DNA of 64,000 bases from Lacrimispora celerecrescens (lineage in GTDB: Bacteria > Bacillota > Clostridia > Lachnospirales > Lachnospiraceae). The DNA lies in NCBI RefSeq assembly GCF_000732605.1, contig NZ_JPME01000031.1, positions 1 through 64,000 of the forward strand. The letters are read 5' to 3'. Within the stretch, counting starts at the first letter, position 1. The number at the start of each line of letters is the position of its first letter. The translations under genes and the position numbers were made by a program. A model generated the notes under the pieces. The model saw only the letters and a program-made list of their open reading frames with translations. It had not been told where the DNA came from and ran no database searches. Positions 44,904-56,883 of this stretch are shown piece by piece.

Positions 44904-47153
44904 CTATTTTTTTCTGCATTGACTTGGACTTACGCCATAAAACCGCTTATAAGCCTTACGAAATGCATTGGTATTGCTGTAGCCAACCATTTCTGACACC
45001 GTTTCAATCGTATCATCCGATTCTGTAATCAGCTGATATGCATAGGCCATCCTTTTTTTCTCCACATAGACGGAAAAATTCTCCCCAATGATCTCCTTAA
45101 AGACCTGCGAAAAATAAGTTTCACTAAAATTACAATATTCTGCGACAGAATATAATCCGAAACCGCACTCTGAAAAATGCTTATCAATATATCCGATAAT
45201 TTTCTTGTGCAGATTCTCTTCACGGCTGTGAATTCCAGCCATGTAATGACCACACATGTCTATTGCTACCCGAAGAATATAGGAAAACCTCCATGCATCG
45301 GTCTGAATCTTGTCAATATGCTCAAAAACTTCTGTCATATTCACGCTCATTCGTCTGTCATATGCCCCCAGAAGGGTCAGCTTCAGCTTGGAAATCAGAA
45401 GCTGTTCCATAATTGCACTGATATGCCGATTTAAATAATTTTCCTCCAGGATCTGCCGGAAGCTTTCTTTCACCATTTCCTGCTGCCCTGATTTTATCCA
45501 TAATACGATCTGGTCCTTTAGCTGATCTGTAAAATAAAATGCGAATTCTTTTCCGACCTCCTCCTCGCTGCACCAGACGATTCCTCTGGACTCCATATAA
45601 CTTCCCCACAGATTCATCTGATTGCTGCACATGGAATAGGCACTGTAAATATCCCTTAAATCCTTAAATACAGTACTGCATACGAAAAGTTCCGTAGGGT
45701 TCTGGCGGTTTAGTTCTTCCATCTTTTCTGTCACATAATTCCTGTAGTCTCCACACAGTTCCTCCTCTAATGGGAATAATAGAACGATCTGGTCTCCCCC
45801 ACTGCTTCCAACATAATTAACCAGTGTATGATCCTGGCTGATCTCCTCCAAAACTCTGTTTCTCTTCTGCTGGAGAAGGTTCCAATACTCCGCTTCTACT
45901 TCATTTTCGCTGCCAAACCCAATTAGCAGCAAGCAATATCCGGCTGCATCCCAGGGAATTCCGGCGCTTTCAGCCAGATGCTTCAGCTCTTCATCAGACA
46001 TGGAGTTAATCGTTAAAACACGGGTCCAGAATACGGACTTAATAAGCTTTTTCTGCTCTCCCAAGGCATTTTTAAGGGAGACATTCGCATCCACCATACT
46101 GCTGACGGAATTATAAAGGGCGGAAAAAACATTCTTTGAGCCGGTTGCATCATGATCCATCAATTCCAGCGCATTGTAAAGAATCCGTCCTCTCCTTTGG
46201 GCCATGGACAAGGATAAAATCAAACACATGATCAAAGTCGTTCCATTCAGTATCCAAATAAAGCTTCTTAAGCTTCCCGTACGCATAAGGAGATTTCTCT
46301 CTGGGATCACAGTCACGATCTGGAGTCCTGTGGAAAGGCCGGCCGCCATGGCGAAATTATCTTTTCCAAAATACTTTTCAGGGAGGCGCCGTATTTCTTC
46401 TGAACCAGGTTCTGTCGGAAAAACTACCTGATTTAATTCTGCGTTCCCTATTTGATACAGAACCCGTCCTCCCGCATCCATTATGTAAGTCATCCCATTC
46501 CAAATATTGGAATCTCCAAGGATATTCTGGAGGTTTTCTTCATTAAAAAATATAATAGCCGTAGCCCCTGTGTTTTTACCGGCATAAGGAGTCAAAACTG
46601 TTTTATAAAATATCCCGTTTCGCTTCACTTCACCGCTGTTATAGCTGGAATAAGGGTAAAAAATCAAACGTTTTCCCGCATGCCCATATTCCTTCAGTTC
46701 TTCCATAGGAACCTGATCAAATCCATAAGCCTTACGATAAAATTCATCCAGATCCAGGCAAAAGGCATTCTCAGTCACAAAAATATTGCTTCCATTGCAC
46801 AATACGCTGATGGAATAAGCATCATTGGCAGTCACCATATTACGGAAAAACTTCTGGACATTCCGTAAGGTTTCATAATCCATCAGCGTCAAGGGTTTCT
46901 GTAAACTGGACATCTTCTGAATATTATAGTCGCTTCCAATTTTTCTTACTGCCGATAAACTATCTGTAATGTTCTGGTTCAAAAGAAACTGTGCATGAAA
47001 TAACCGGGTTTCTGCCGCATTTTTTATGGTACTTTCCATATCGTGCAGTATGTAAGAGATAGCGATGTTTAACAGTATGACCGGTATCAGAATAAATAAT
47101 ATAAATGACCGCCATATCTGAAACACAAAGCCCTTTTTGGCTATTATTCTCAC
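44904..47153 (-). CDS. membrane sensor-regulator of AraC family (YesN-like)
   Basis: About 749 aa from GTG 47153, preceded by GGAGGG. The longer ATG frame at 47192 lacks a site. One membrane helix near the start (IWRSFILFILIPVILLNIAI), an extracellular sensor domain (about 35-280), a second helix (SFIWILNGTTLIMCLILSLS), a cytoplasmic middle domain and a C-terminal AraC double helix-turn-helix (GLYSVAEYCNFSETYFSQVF, ETVSEMVGYSNTNAFRKAYK). Such one-component regulators accompany LplABC-type importers and sense extracellular sugars. Placed between the binding-protein and GH95 genes, it probably activates this locus. Confidence 0.9.
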   Translation of the reverse strand: MRIIAKKGFVFQIWRSFILFILIPVILLNIAISYILHDMESTIKNAAETRLFHAQFLLNQNITDSLSAVRKIGSDYNIQKMSSLQKPLTLMDYETLRNVQKFFRNMVTANDAYSISVLCNGSNIFVTENAFCLDLDEFYRKAYGFDQVPMEELKEYGHAGKRLIFYPYSSYNSGEVKRNGIFYKTVLTPYAGKNTGATAIIFFNEENLQNILGDSNIWNGMTYIMDAGGRVLYQIGNAELNQVVFPTEPGSEEIRRLPEKYFGKDNFAMAAGLSTGLQIVTVIPERNLLMRTGSLRSFIWILNGTTLIMCLILSLSMAQRRGRILYNALELMDHDATGSKNVFSALYNSVSSMVDANVSLKNALGEQKKLIKSVFWTRVLTINSMSDEELKHLAESAGIPWDAAGYCLLLIGFGSENEVEAEYWNLLQQKRNRVLEEISQDHTLVNYVGSSGGDQIVLLFPLEEELCGDYRNYVTEKMEELNRQNPTELFVCSTVFKDLRDIYSAYSMCSNQMNLWGSYMESRGIVWCSEEEVGKEFAFYFTDQLKDQIVLWIKSGQQEMVKESFRQILEENYLNRHISAIMEQLLISKLKLTLLGAYDRRMSVNMTEVFEHIDKIQTDAWRFSYILRVAIDMCGHYMAGIHSREENLHKKIIGYIDKHFSECGFGLYSVAEYCNFSETYFSQVFKEIIGENFSVYVEKKRMAYAYQLITESDDTIETVSEMVGYSNTNAFRKAYKRFYGVSPSQCRKK

Positions 47154-47244
47154 GTAATCTATCCCTCCGATTTCATTCCGATTTACATGCAAAAACCTGA
47201 GACACAGTTGCCCCCATGCCTCAGTATTTCTGCTTTATGCGATT

Positions 47245-48966
47245 TTACTTGCTGCCATATTGTCTGTCATAGGCCGTCTGATAAATCTCCAGCATACGAT
47301 TCAATCCCAATGTGGAGAACTCCTTAATATAGGAATCCCATTCTTTATCTATATCTCTGGTTCCAAGACAGAACACTGCCTGATTTTCTTCCACATAATC
47401 ATTGATCATAGTTCTGATGTTGGAAATCTCCGCGGATTCTTCTCTGGTTAACATGAGCGGAGGAACTACATGCTCCGGCTTCGCATATGGGACCAGACTG
47501 TTCTTGGTTGCAAAATACAGAATGGGCTCCGTAGAAAACTTCTGTGCCAGGTCACCTTCTAAGTACACTTCACTTTCCCTCATCTTAGCGGTGTTATTAC
47601 CAAACTTATTTGTAACGCGGATGGTTTGATCCGCACCTTCGACAGGTAGTCTCTGATATAAAGCCTTTTCCCCATTCATGGCTACAGACCCTTCCGGAGG
47701 CTGAATCCAACCCTTTCCTTCCTGTCCGTACCATGCCATAAAGCTTGCTTCTTCTGAAAACCAGCCGTCCGCCCAGCGGAACGCAGCTTCGGGATTCTGG
47801 CATGAACTTGTTATGATAAAATTCCCTAAGAGTACGCTCGCATATAAGTTAGAGGGCTGATACTGAAAGCCTTCCGGCCCTATTAACGGTTCCAAAACAG
47901 AATACTGTGCCACCCGGTGGTCCGGAGTGCTGTTGTATTCTAACAGATAAGTGTTAATAAGATCCGCTCTTATGACTCCTACCTTTGCACTTCCCTCATT
48001 CATTAAAATCTGCTTAAACTGAGTTTCATCCTGGGTAAAAGAAGTACTGTCAATCAAACCTTTTTTAATCAGGCTCTTAATCCATAAAAGTCCTTCTTTG
48101 TATTCATCCTTTTCAGGTGAGAATTGAACCTTTTTATCGTCATCTAAATACAGATAAGAGGTTGACGACGGGTCGTTGGAATCCATGTCATGCATATAGA
48201 TAAATGCATTCATCAGGTAATTAACGATTCCGTTCTTCTTAGAGCTATTGCCAAGCATTGGAATCTCATCCGCAATACCGTTTCCATTAGGGTCCTTGTC
48301 TTTAAAGGCCTGCAATACCGCCTCAAATTCTTCTGTTGTTTTCGGCATCTCCATTCCTACTGCCTTCAGCCAGTCCTGATTGATCCAGCCGCGTGTACGG
48401 TATTGATTATGAAGAGCTTCGTTTATGTATGGCAACGCATATATATGGCCATCTGGAGAAGTGATCATATCTTTCAGCTGATCATGTTCCTCCATGATCT
48501 TTTTAGTTTCCACTCCATATTTCTCAATGTAGTCATCAAGCCCAAGAAACGTTCCGTCTTCTCCATAAGAAGAAACATCACCGGAAGAAACCGACATACC
48601 CAGAATAACATCCGGGAGATTTCCAGTGGTAAGCATGAGATTCAGTTTCTCCTTATATCCATCACTGGGTAATTCCGTCCATTCAATTTTAATTCCCGTC
48701 TTTTCCTCATACCATTTGCAGAAATCCACATCTTTTAGCGGTCCCACATAAGTCGCATCAATCGTTGCTACTTTTAAGGTAATCGGTTCTTTTACAATGG
48801 GAAACTCTCCTGCCGGTGTTACAGCCTCCGCTTGTGCTGCTTCTGACTGCTTCACGTTTGCAGGCGCTCCTGCGGACTTCTCGGAACCAGAAGTTCCACA
48901 GCCCGTAACTAACAGCGCCGCGGCCATAGCTGACGCTGCAAGTTTCAAAACTTTTTCTTTTTTCAT
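47245..48966 (-). CDS. extracellular sugar-binding lipoprotein (LplA-type)
   Basis: 573 aa with signal peptide and lipobox LLVTGCG. The long two-lobed binding protein, with TGIKIEWTELPSDGYKEKLN, LMLTTGNLPDVILGM and DGHIYALPYINEALHNQYRT, is typical of the large solute-binding proteins serving LplB/LplC-type permeases. It would bind oligosaccharides outside the cell and pass them to the two permeases encoded immediately upstream. An ATPase gene is not present in the set; a shared MsmX/MsmK-type ATPase elsewhere is expected. Confidence 0.9.
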   Translation of the reverse strand: MKKEKVLKLAASAMAAALLVTGCGTSGSEKSAGAPANVKQSEAAQAEAVTPAGEFPIVKEPITLKVATIDATYVGPLKDVDFCKWYEEKTGIKIEWTELPSDGYKEKLNLMLTTGNLPDVILGMSVSSGDVSSYGEDGTFLGLDDYIEKYGVETKKIMEEHDQLKDMITSPDGHIYALPYINEALHNQYRTRGWINQDWLKAVGMEMPKTTEEFEAVLQAFKDKDPNGNGIADEIPMLGNSSKKNGIVNYLMNAFIYMHDMDSNDPSSTSYLYLDDDKKVQFSPEKDEYKEGLLWIKSLIKKGLIDSTSFTQDETQFKQILMNEGSAKVGVIRADLINTYLLEYNSTPDHRVAQYSVLEPLIGPEGFQYQPSNLYASVLLGNFIITSSCQNPEAAFRWADGWFSEEASFMAWYGQEGKGWIQPPEGSVAMNGEKALYQRLPVEGADQTIRVTNKFGNNTAKMRESEVYLEGDLAQKFSTEPILYFATKNSLVPYAKPEHVVPPLMLTREESAEISNIRTMINDYVEENQAVFCLGTRDIDKEWDSYIKEFSTLGLNRMLEIYQTAYDRQYGSK

Positions 48967-49027
48967 ATTTTCTTCCTCTCTTCCGTTTGGCTTCCCAAAC
49001 TAACTTACAATATAAATGACCCTTATT

Positions 49028-49903
49028 TCACCCCTTCACGGAGCCAATCATAACACCCTTCACAAAATACTTCTGAATAAATGGATATAAAATCAACATT
49101 GGCAAGCTGGATACTACAATGGTAGAATATTTCAATAAATCTGCCATGCCCTGTGCCTGTTCTGCTGCTGAAAAATCCAGCATCATTTCATCTGCAACCT
49201 GACTCATAATAAGGATCTGGCGCAGCACCACCTGCAGCGGATACTTCACCTTGTCTTCCAAATAAATCATCTCATTAAAATAGGAGTTCCAATGGCCCAC
49301 CGCATAATACAGAACCAGAACCGCCAGCACTGGTTTTGACAGCGGAAGAACAATTCTTATAAGAAATCCAAAATCATCACAGCCATCAAGGGAAGCTGAT
49401 TCATACAGTTCTTCCGGAATACTGGACTCAAAATAGGTCCGGCATATGATGACATTTGTGATTCCTACGCAGCCCGGAACCATAACCGCCCAAAAGGTAT
49501 TGTACATATGCAGATGATTGATTAATAAAAAGGTAGGTACCAGTCCGCCGCCGAAAAACATGGTTATCATCATAAACATGGTGAAAGCTTTTCTCCCGTA
49601 AAACTTTTTTCTTGATATGGGATAAGCCATCATTACTGTCATCAAAATATTAATTCCGGTTCCCACCACGGTTATGTAAAGAGAATTTAGAAATCCTCTG
49701 ATGATGCTGCTGTCTTTAAAAATTGCCTCATATCCTTTTATCGTAAAGTCCACCGGAAGCAGCCAGACTCTTCCGGATATCACAGCCTGGGGACTGCTGA
49801 AAGACGCACTTACCAGATAAATCAGAGGAAACGCAATAATAATCAGTACAAAAGTCAGTAAAACATATACCATAAAAGAAAAAGCCATATCCTCTCGTTT
49901 CAT
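49028..49903 (-). CDS. sugar ABC transporter permease (LplC/YtcP type)
   Basis: 291 aa, six membrane helices, with the EAA loop YESASLDGCDDFGFLIRIVL that contacts the ATPase. The C-terminus FVKGVMIGSVKG is characteristic of this permease family. It forms a heterodimer with the LplB-type permease 14 bases upstream. Confidence 0.92.
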   Translation of the reverse strand: MKREDMAFSFMVYVLLTFVLIIIAFPLIYLVSASFSSPQAVISGRVWLLPVDFTIKGYEAIFKDSSIIRGFLNSLYITVVGTGINILMTVMMAYPISRKKFYGRKAFTMFMMITMFFGGGLVPTFLLINHLHMYNTFWAVMVPGCVGITNVIICRTYFESSIPEELYESASLDGCDDFGFLIRIVLPLSKPVLAVLVLYYAVGHWNSYFNEMIYLEDKVKYPLQVVLRQILIMSQVADEMMLDFSAAEQAQGMADLLKYSTIVVSSLPMLILYPFIQKYFVKGVMIGSVKG

Positions 49904-49917
49904 CGCCTATCGTCTCC

Positions 49918-50880
49918 TTACCATAAACTTGTTTCACTGACCCGCTTGGCAATCTTATTAATTGAAACCAATAGGATACAATTAATTACACCGTTAAACA
50001 ATCCAACCGCAGTTGAAAAGCTGTATTGGGCATTCTGCAGACCGATCCTGTACACATACGTGGAAATAACATCAGACGTTGACATATTCACCGAATTCTG
50101 AAGAAGCAGAATCTTTTCATATCCGACAGACATAATATGTCCACAGTTCATAATCAGCATGATGATAATGGTAGAAGCAATTCCAGGAAGATCTATATTC
50201 CATATTCTCTGCCACCTGCCGGCTCCGTCCACCACTGCAGCTTCGTGAAGAGTCGGGTCTATGGATGCCAGGGCGGATATGTAAATAATAGAATTAAAGC
50301 CCATATTCTGCCATACCCCAGACCATACATAAATGTGCCTGAAGTATCCTGCATTCGCCATGAAGTCAATCCTTTCTCCTCCAAAAGCCTGTATAATATT
50401 ATTGACAACACCCGAATAGGGAGATAAAACCATAATAACAATACCTGCCATAACTACGGTAGAGATAAAATGCGGCGCATAGGTAATCATCTGAACCGTC
50501 TTCTTATACCATTTGCTTTTGCATTCATTAATTGCCACTGCCAATATAATAGCCGCCGGAAAACCTGCCGCTAAAGAATACAGGCTGACTAATAACGTAT
50601 TTTTGATCAACCTTCCAAATTGATAAGAAGTAACAAATGTCTGGAAATGCTTCATTCCAACCCACTTACTGCCTGCAAATCCCCTGGTCGGTACAAAATC
50701 TTTAAAAGCAATCTGAAGGCCGTACATAGGCCCGTAGCTGAATATCAGAAGAACCATCACGGGCAGTGCGATGATCGCATACAGCTGCCAGTTTTTTTTC
50801 ATCCTTCCTATAACTTGTGCAATTTCCTCCTTTCGCCGCCCTGCTGCCAGAGCACTGGCTGTTTTCCCTGCTGTTTTCAA
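49918..50880 (-). CDS. sugar ABC transporter permease (LplB/YteP type)
   Basis: 320 aa, TTG 50880 after AAAAGGAG. A Lys/Arg-rich cytoplasmic head is followed by six membrane helices, and the EAA loop reads LHEAAVVDGAGRWQRIWNID. GLQIAFKDFVPTRGFAGSKW is a family landmark. First transporter gene of the glycan locus. Confidence 0.92.
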   Translation of the reverse strand: MKTAGKTASALAAGRRKEEIAQVIGRMKKNWQLYAIIALPVMVLLIFSYGPMYGLQIAFKDFVPTRGFAGSKWVGMKHFQTFVTSYQFGRLIKNTLLVSLYSLAAGFPAAIILAVAINECKSKWYKKTVQMITYAPHFISTVVMAGIVIMVLSPYSGVVNNIIQAFGGERIDFMANAGYFRHIYVWSGVWQNMGFNSIIYISALASIDPTLHEAAVVDGAGRWQRIWNIDLPGIASTIIIMLIMNCGHIMSVGYEKILLLQNSVNMSTSDVISTYVYRIGLQNAQYSFSTAVGLFNGVINCILLVSINKIAKRVSETSLW

Positions 50881-50909
50881 TATCTGTTCTCCTTTTCCGA
50901 AATTAGAAT

Positions 50910-50999
50910 TTAGACCTTAGACCGGATAATGCCGGAAACAATCTGCCTGCCCATCTGAGACCTTACTGTAAATATAGCTACCTCCTTGTAGTTTTGCAA
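50910..50999 (-). CDS. possible leader peptide or remnant upstream of lplB-type gene
   Basis: A 29-codon frame from TTG 50999 reads QNYKEVAIFTVRSQMGRQIV then SGIIRSKV and stops 30 bases before the permease start. Usage looks protein-like. Curiously, the AAGGAGG that could serve as a ribosome site lies inside the frame. Direct repeats TAAGGTCT flank most of it. It may be a leader, a remnant or a structured RNA region. Confidence 0.3.
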   Translation of the reverse strand: MQNYKEVAIFTVRSQMGRQIVSGIIRSKV

Positions 51000-51106
51000 C
51001 TCGCTATTCTTTGAAAACCACGCACTGTTAATTATTTCATGTAATCGAACCAAAATACCCTAAGCCGTAAGTTCTGCGTGGTTTCCCTGATCCAGCGAAA
51101 CATAAC

Positions 51107-51152
51107 ATAATAAGAGATACATCCTCTTAATTGAAGATGTACCTCTTATTAT
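51107..51152 (-). terminator. hairpin after the GH1 operon
   Basis: ATAATAAGAG-A-TACATC / GATGTA-C-CTCTTATTAT forms a 16-pair stem with one mismatch about 55 bases past the original GH1 stop. Confidence 0.7.
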
Positions 51153-51206
51153 CTATACTTATTTTTAGTAAGTGTCCTGGATTGAGACACCTTGCATCTG
51201 CGGCGT

Positions 51207-54040
<2,834 letters not shown>

Positions 54041-54044
<4 letters not shown>

Positions 54045-55903
54045 AATTTTCTCTCTCCTTTATTTTTTCTCCATTGAATATAGCTTCGCAAGCTTCCTGT
54101 CATATCATGTAAACAATCAGGGTTGCTCTTTAGCGTGCTAGATACCGTAAATTCAGGTGCCATAACGATTTCGTCTATCCCTTGATAAATACTCCGGCAC
54201 AAATCCGGGTGGTAATCAGCAATTGTAAGAAGGGCACGAACCAGATGACTCACATATTGGAATCGATAATCCTGCAAATGGCCGATAAATTTGTCAAAAT
54301 GCACCTTGTCGTTTATAAGGGTTTCATTTTGCTGCAGCATACGCAGCAGCGGTTCACTTGCCTTGGCATTGTGAAGCCTTCCCAATGCGTAAACGGCACT
54401 GATTCCTCTTAAGGAGTTATATGATTTACTGGTCTGCGGCAGGTAGCAGTCTCTTCGCTGAGCCGTATCGATCAGGACCGAAAAGCCTGAATCATCCTCG
54501 CACAAAGCCAATACCAATGCACTGTTCACCTGCATATTAATATTGTCTTCGGTCAGCCAGCTTTTTAATGACTCTGTGATCCGCATCTTCCATGCAGCCA
54601 GCATTGCAAAACCTGGACTATCGGATAACATACCCTTGCGGATCTGTTCCATTGTTAAATCAAAATGGGAGATCCGTTCACGTCCAGGCGGAGGATTGTC
54701 TCTTAATACATAATGATTTTCCAAAGAAAGGCAGCCTGTTTGAGTCAGCTTCTCCTTCAGTGCCTGGTAGGGTACATCCTGCAGCGGAAGTCCCAGGCAA
54801 AGGGCCTCTTCCACAACAGTTGCTGCCGCTTCACCTGACTTTTGGCAATCGCGCATCATTCGCGTATGCGAAGCCATGTCGTGATCCAGTGATAAAATCC
54901 GCCCGGCTGCGATCACATTATCCAGTGCTTTTGGAATCATCACTTCCTTATCGATTGGCACCGAAACCAGGGTGGACCACATACTAAGTCCAACGACCCA
55001 ATCACATAGAGTCTGACTTTCAAAAGCCATATCCTTCACATGGTTATCAATGTTTGCACTGGAAAAAAACAACGGTTCTGTAAGTTCCTTATCTTGTATT
55101 ACCTGATCCATGCACAGCTGCCGGATTCCATCTATAGTAAATCCCTCACGAACTCCCAAAAGTGGGGACATCCCCATGGTAATCTGATCTTTCTGCCATT
55201 TGCTGTAAACAGGATTATTAAGGGATGCGATGATGTGACCGGTATATTCTTCCGGCAGCTCCTGGCGGACATAGCCAGCATCTATGTTATCAAAAGTTAT
55301 GCGGCAAGTATCTTTTTCGAAAAACTGCCGTACATTGGAAAATGGCTGTGACAGGCCATCGAATTCTCTTCCGCTCTTTTTAGCGGACCCGGCAATTCGG
55401 CAAAGGACCGCTTCGGCAGAGGCATCAATAAAGTAATCCCCGGAAGCTTCTTTCAGCCCGAAAGGAGTAAGGTACTGAATGCCTGCAATTGTTCTGCCAT
55501 CTGTATAAATACCGGCCAAAGCGGAATCAAAGCTGATCTGACAGTTTGTATCCTCCAGTTCCTGTTCGTACACGTACATACGCATCAGTGGGTGAGACCC
55601 AAACACCTCAGGAAGACGATACTGCTTTTTTTGTTGTTCGATCTGTGCGTCATACTCTTCATAGATCCCGCCGGGTGACCCCTGATAGTAATGGAACATG
55701 GCCCCGCTGTGTACACCGCCCAGGAAATTCTGCTTTTCTACGATCAGAACGTTCCGTCCCTTTTTAGCGAGGCAGATTGCCGCAATGCTTCCGGCAGTGC
55801 CGCCTCCAAGAATGACCGCGTCATAATGATTAGAAAAAGAGACATTATCTCGTTGTTCCTTTGTTATTTCTCCATGTTCGAGAATCTGTTGAAACATCAG
55901 CAT
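54041..55903 (-). CDS. FAD-dependent oxidoreductase with C-terminal HEAT-like region
   Basis: About 620 aa from ATG 55903 (MLMFQQILEHGE) after TGGAGGG. Dinucleotide-binding motif AVILGGGTAGSIAAICLAKK, then VLIVEKQNFLGGVHSGAMFH, FIDASAEAVLCRIAG and the second nucleotide motif IAAGRILSLDHDMASHTRMM, as in the FAD_oxidored family (PF12831). The C-terminal roughly 180 residues are helical repeats (AVYALGRLHNAKASEPLLRM). Reaction unknown. Being sandwiched between a PTS permease and related FAD-protein pieces suggests it oxidises or reduces a sugar or glycoside before or after cleavage. Confidence 0.85.
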
Positions 55904-56193
55904 AAGTAATCCCTCCAGAATTGTTCCCCACGTTCCATCGCGTGCAGCAGATCTTCCGATAAGCAGGAACATAAGATGAAACCATTTGAATCAGAAATAA
56001 CCGATGACTGCCTGCCCCTGACGCATATCCGATCCGCTGCCTTCAGCAAAAGATCGCTGCTGTCGGTTCGCGTGTAAGAAAACAGCTCAAGGGCTTGCTT
56101 TCGCAGTTGCGGATATGTCATTTCGGTGTCTACCGGCATTTCAAGAATGTAATATCCGCCAGTCGGAAAATCATGAATCACGGCACGAGGCAT
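55897..56193 (-). CDS. small protein overlapping the FAD-binding fragment, possible second half of a split gene
   Basis: 98 aa (MPRAVIHDFPTGGYYILEMP ... FILCSCLSEDLLHAMERGEQ). It overlaps the upstream 168-aa gene by 16 bases and could be read as its continuation after a frameshift: NLLIWKNGKDP would join to GDMPRAVIHDFP. AAAGGA stands at a usable distance before ATG 56193, so an independent start is also possible. No domain of its own is recognised. It ends seven bases inside the oxidoreductase gene. Confidence 0.6.
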   Translation of the reverse strand: MPRAVIHDFPTGGYYILEMPVDTEMTYPQLRKQALELFSYTRTDSSDLLLKAADRICVRGRQSSVISDSNGFILCSCLSEDLLHAMERGEQFWRDYLC

Positions 56194-56684
56194 ATCACCG
56201 GGTCCTTTCCGTTCTTCCAGATCAGAAGGTTCAGACTTTCGGTTACTCTTCCATCAGCAGCCTGCTTTGCAAATGCTTCGGTAGTGTCTACATAATTTTC
56301 TGCCTGTATGTGATAGATCTCATCTCGGCAGATCCCTGTGAGTGTGAGGTGATTCATATTTTGTTTACGGGATATGATGGAGAAATCGAATAATATCTGT
56401 AATTTCTGGTTTTCCACATATTTTCCCAGAGCGGGCATCCCTTCTGTTATTGCAAGCTGTCCATCTTGAACAAGAGATGGATACTGTTCCATTCCGGCCC
56501 TGAATTTACGGGCAGCCTCTCCCTGTATCACTCTCTCCGGCATGGGATCTGCCCGCATACTGGCATAAAAATCACTTGCCAGCTGGTTTCCCCGATCCAC
56601 AATCAGCGTTCCTTCCGGATCACATGAAGCAATTGCCAGTCCAGCCATGGTCGCACCATTCACAATGGTCTTATATTGTTTCAA
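56178..56684 (-). CDS. FAD/NAD-binding N-terminal protein, possible first half of a split gene
   Basis: 168 aa, TTG 56684 after GAGAGGAG. KTIVNGATMAGLAIASCDPE looks like a divergent Rossmann dinucleotide motif, and YHIQAENYVDTTEAFAKQAA parallels the FIDASAEA block of the full-length oxidoreductase two genes on. The chain stops after LIWKNGKDPVICLVP, before any substrate domain. It is either a short paralogue acting with the 98-aa protein or a broken gene. First gene behind a strong promoter. Confidence 0.62.
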   Translation of the reverse strand: MKQYKTIVNGATMAGLAIASCDPEGTLIVDRGNQLASDFYASMRADPMPERVIQGEAARKFRAGMEQYPSLVQDGQLAITEGMPALGKYVENQKLQILFDFSIISRKQNMNHLTLTGICRDEIYHIQAENYVDTTEAFAKQAADGRVTESLNLLIWKNGKDPVICLVP

Positions 56685-56728
56685 AATTTAGGATCTCCTC
56701 TCTATATTTTTGCTTTTCTGTTAACAAT

Positions 56729-56757
56729 ATTATATAATTTTCGCAAGTGCACTGCAA
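56729..56757 (-). promoter_or_regulatory. sigma-A promoter of the FAD/PTS/GH1 operon
   Basis: TTGCAG (56757-56752), 17-base spacer, TATAAT (56734-56729), about 45 bases from the first start. The palindrome AGTGCACT lies in the spacer and is a candidate site for the RpiR-type regulator encoded upstream. Confidence 0.75.
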
Positions 56758-56826
56758 CGCTTTGGGCCCAGCTTGTTCCTTATCTCAAAAGTTGGACTTT
56801 ATACCTTTATCTGTGATTTATCACAC

Positions 56827-56856
56827 AAAAAAAGCATACCCCGAAGGATCTGCTTT
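56827..56856 (-). terminator. intrinsic terminator after the RpiR-type gene
   Basis: On the minus strand AAAGCAGATCC-TTCG-GGGTATGCTTT is followed by a T-run, a stem with a stable TTCG tetraloop 28 bases past the stop codon. Confidence 0.82.
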
Positions 56857-56883
56857 ATGAATCGATATCTATCTGAACGGCAA

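Noticed and set aside
56740-56760. CcpA cre site in the FAD/PTS promoter
   Set aside because: The palindrome around AGTGCACT does not fit the cre consensus closely enough.
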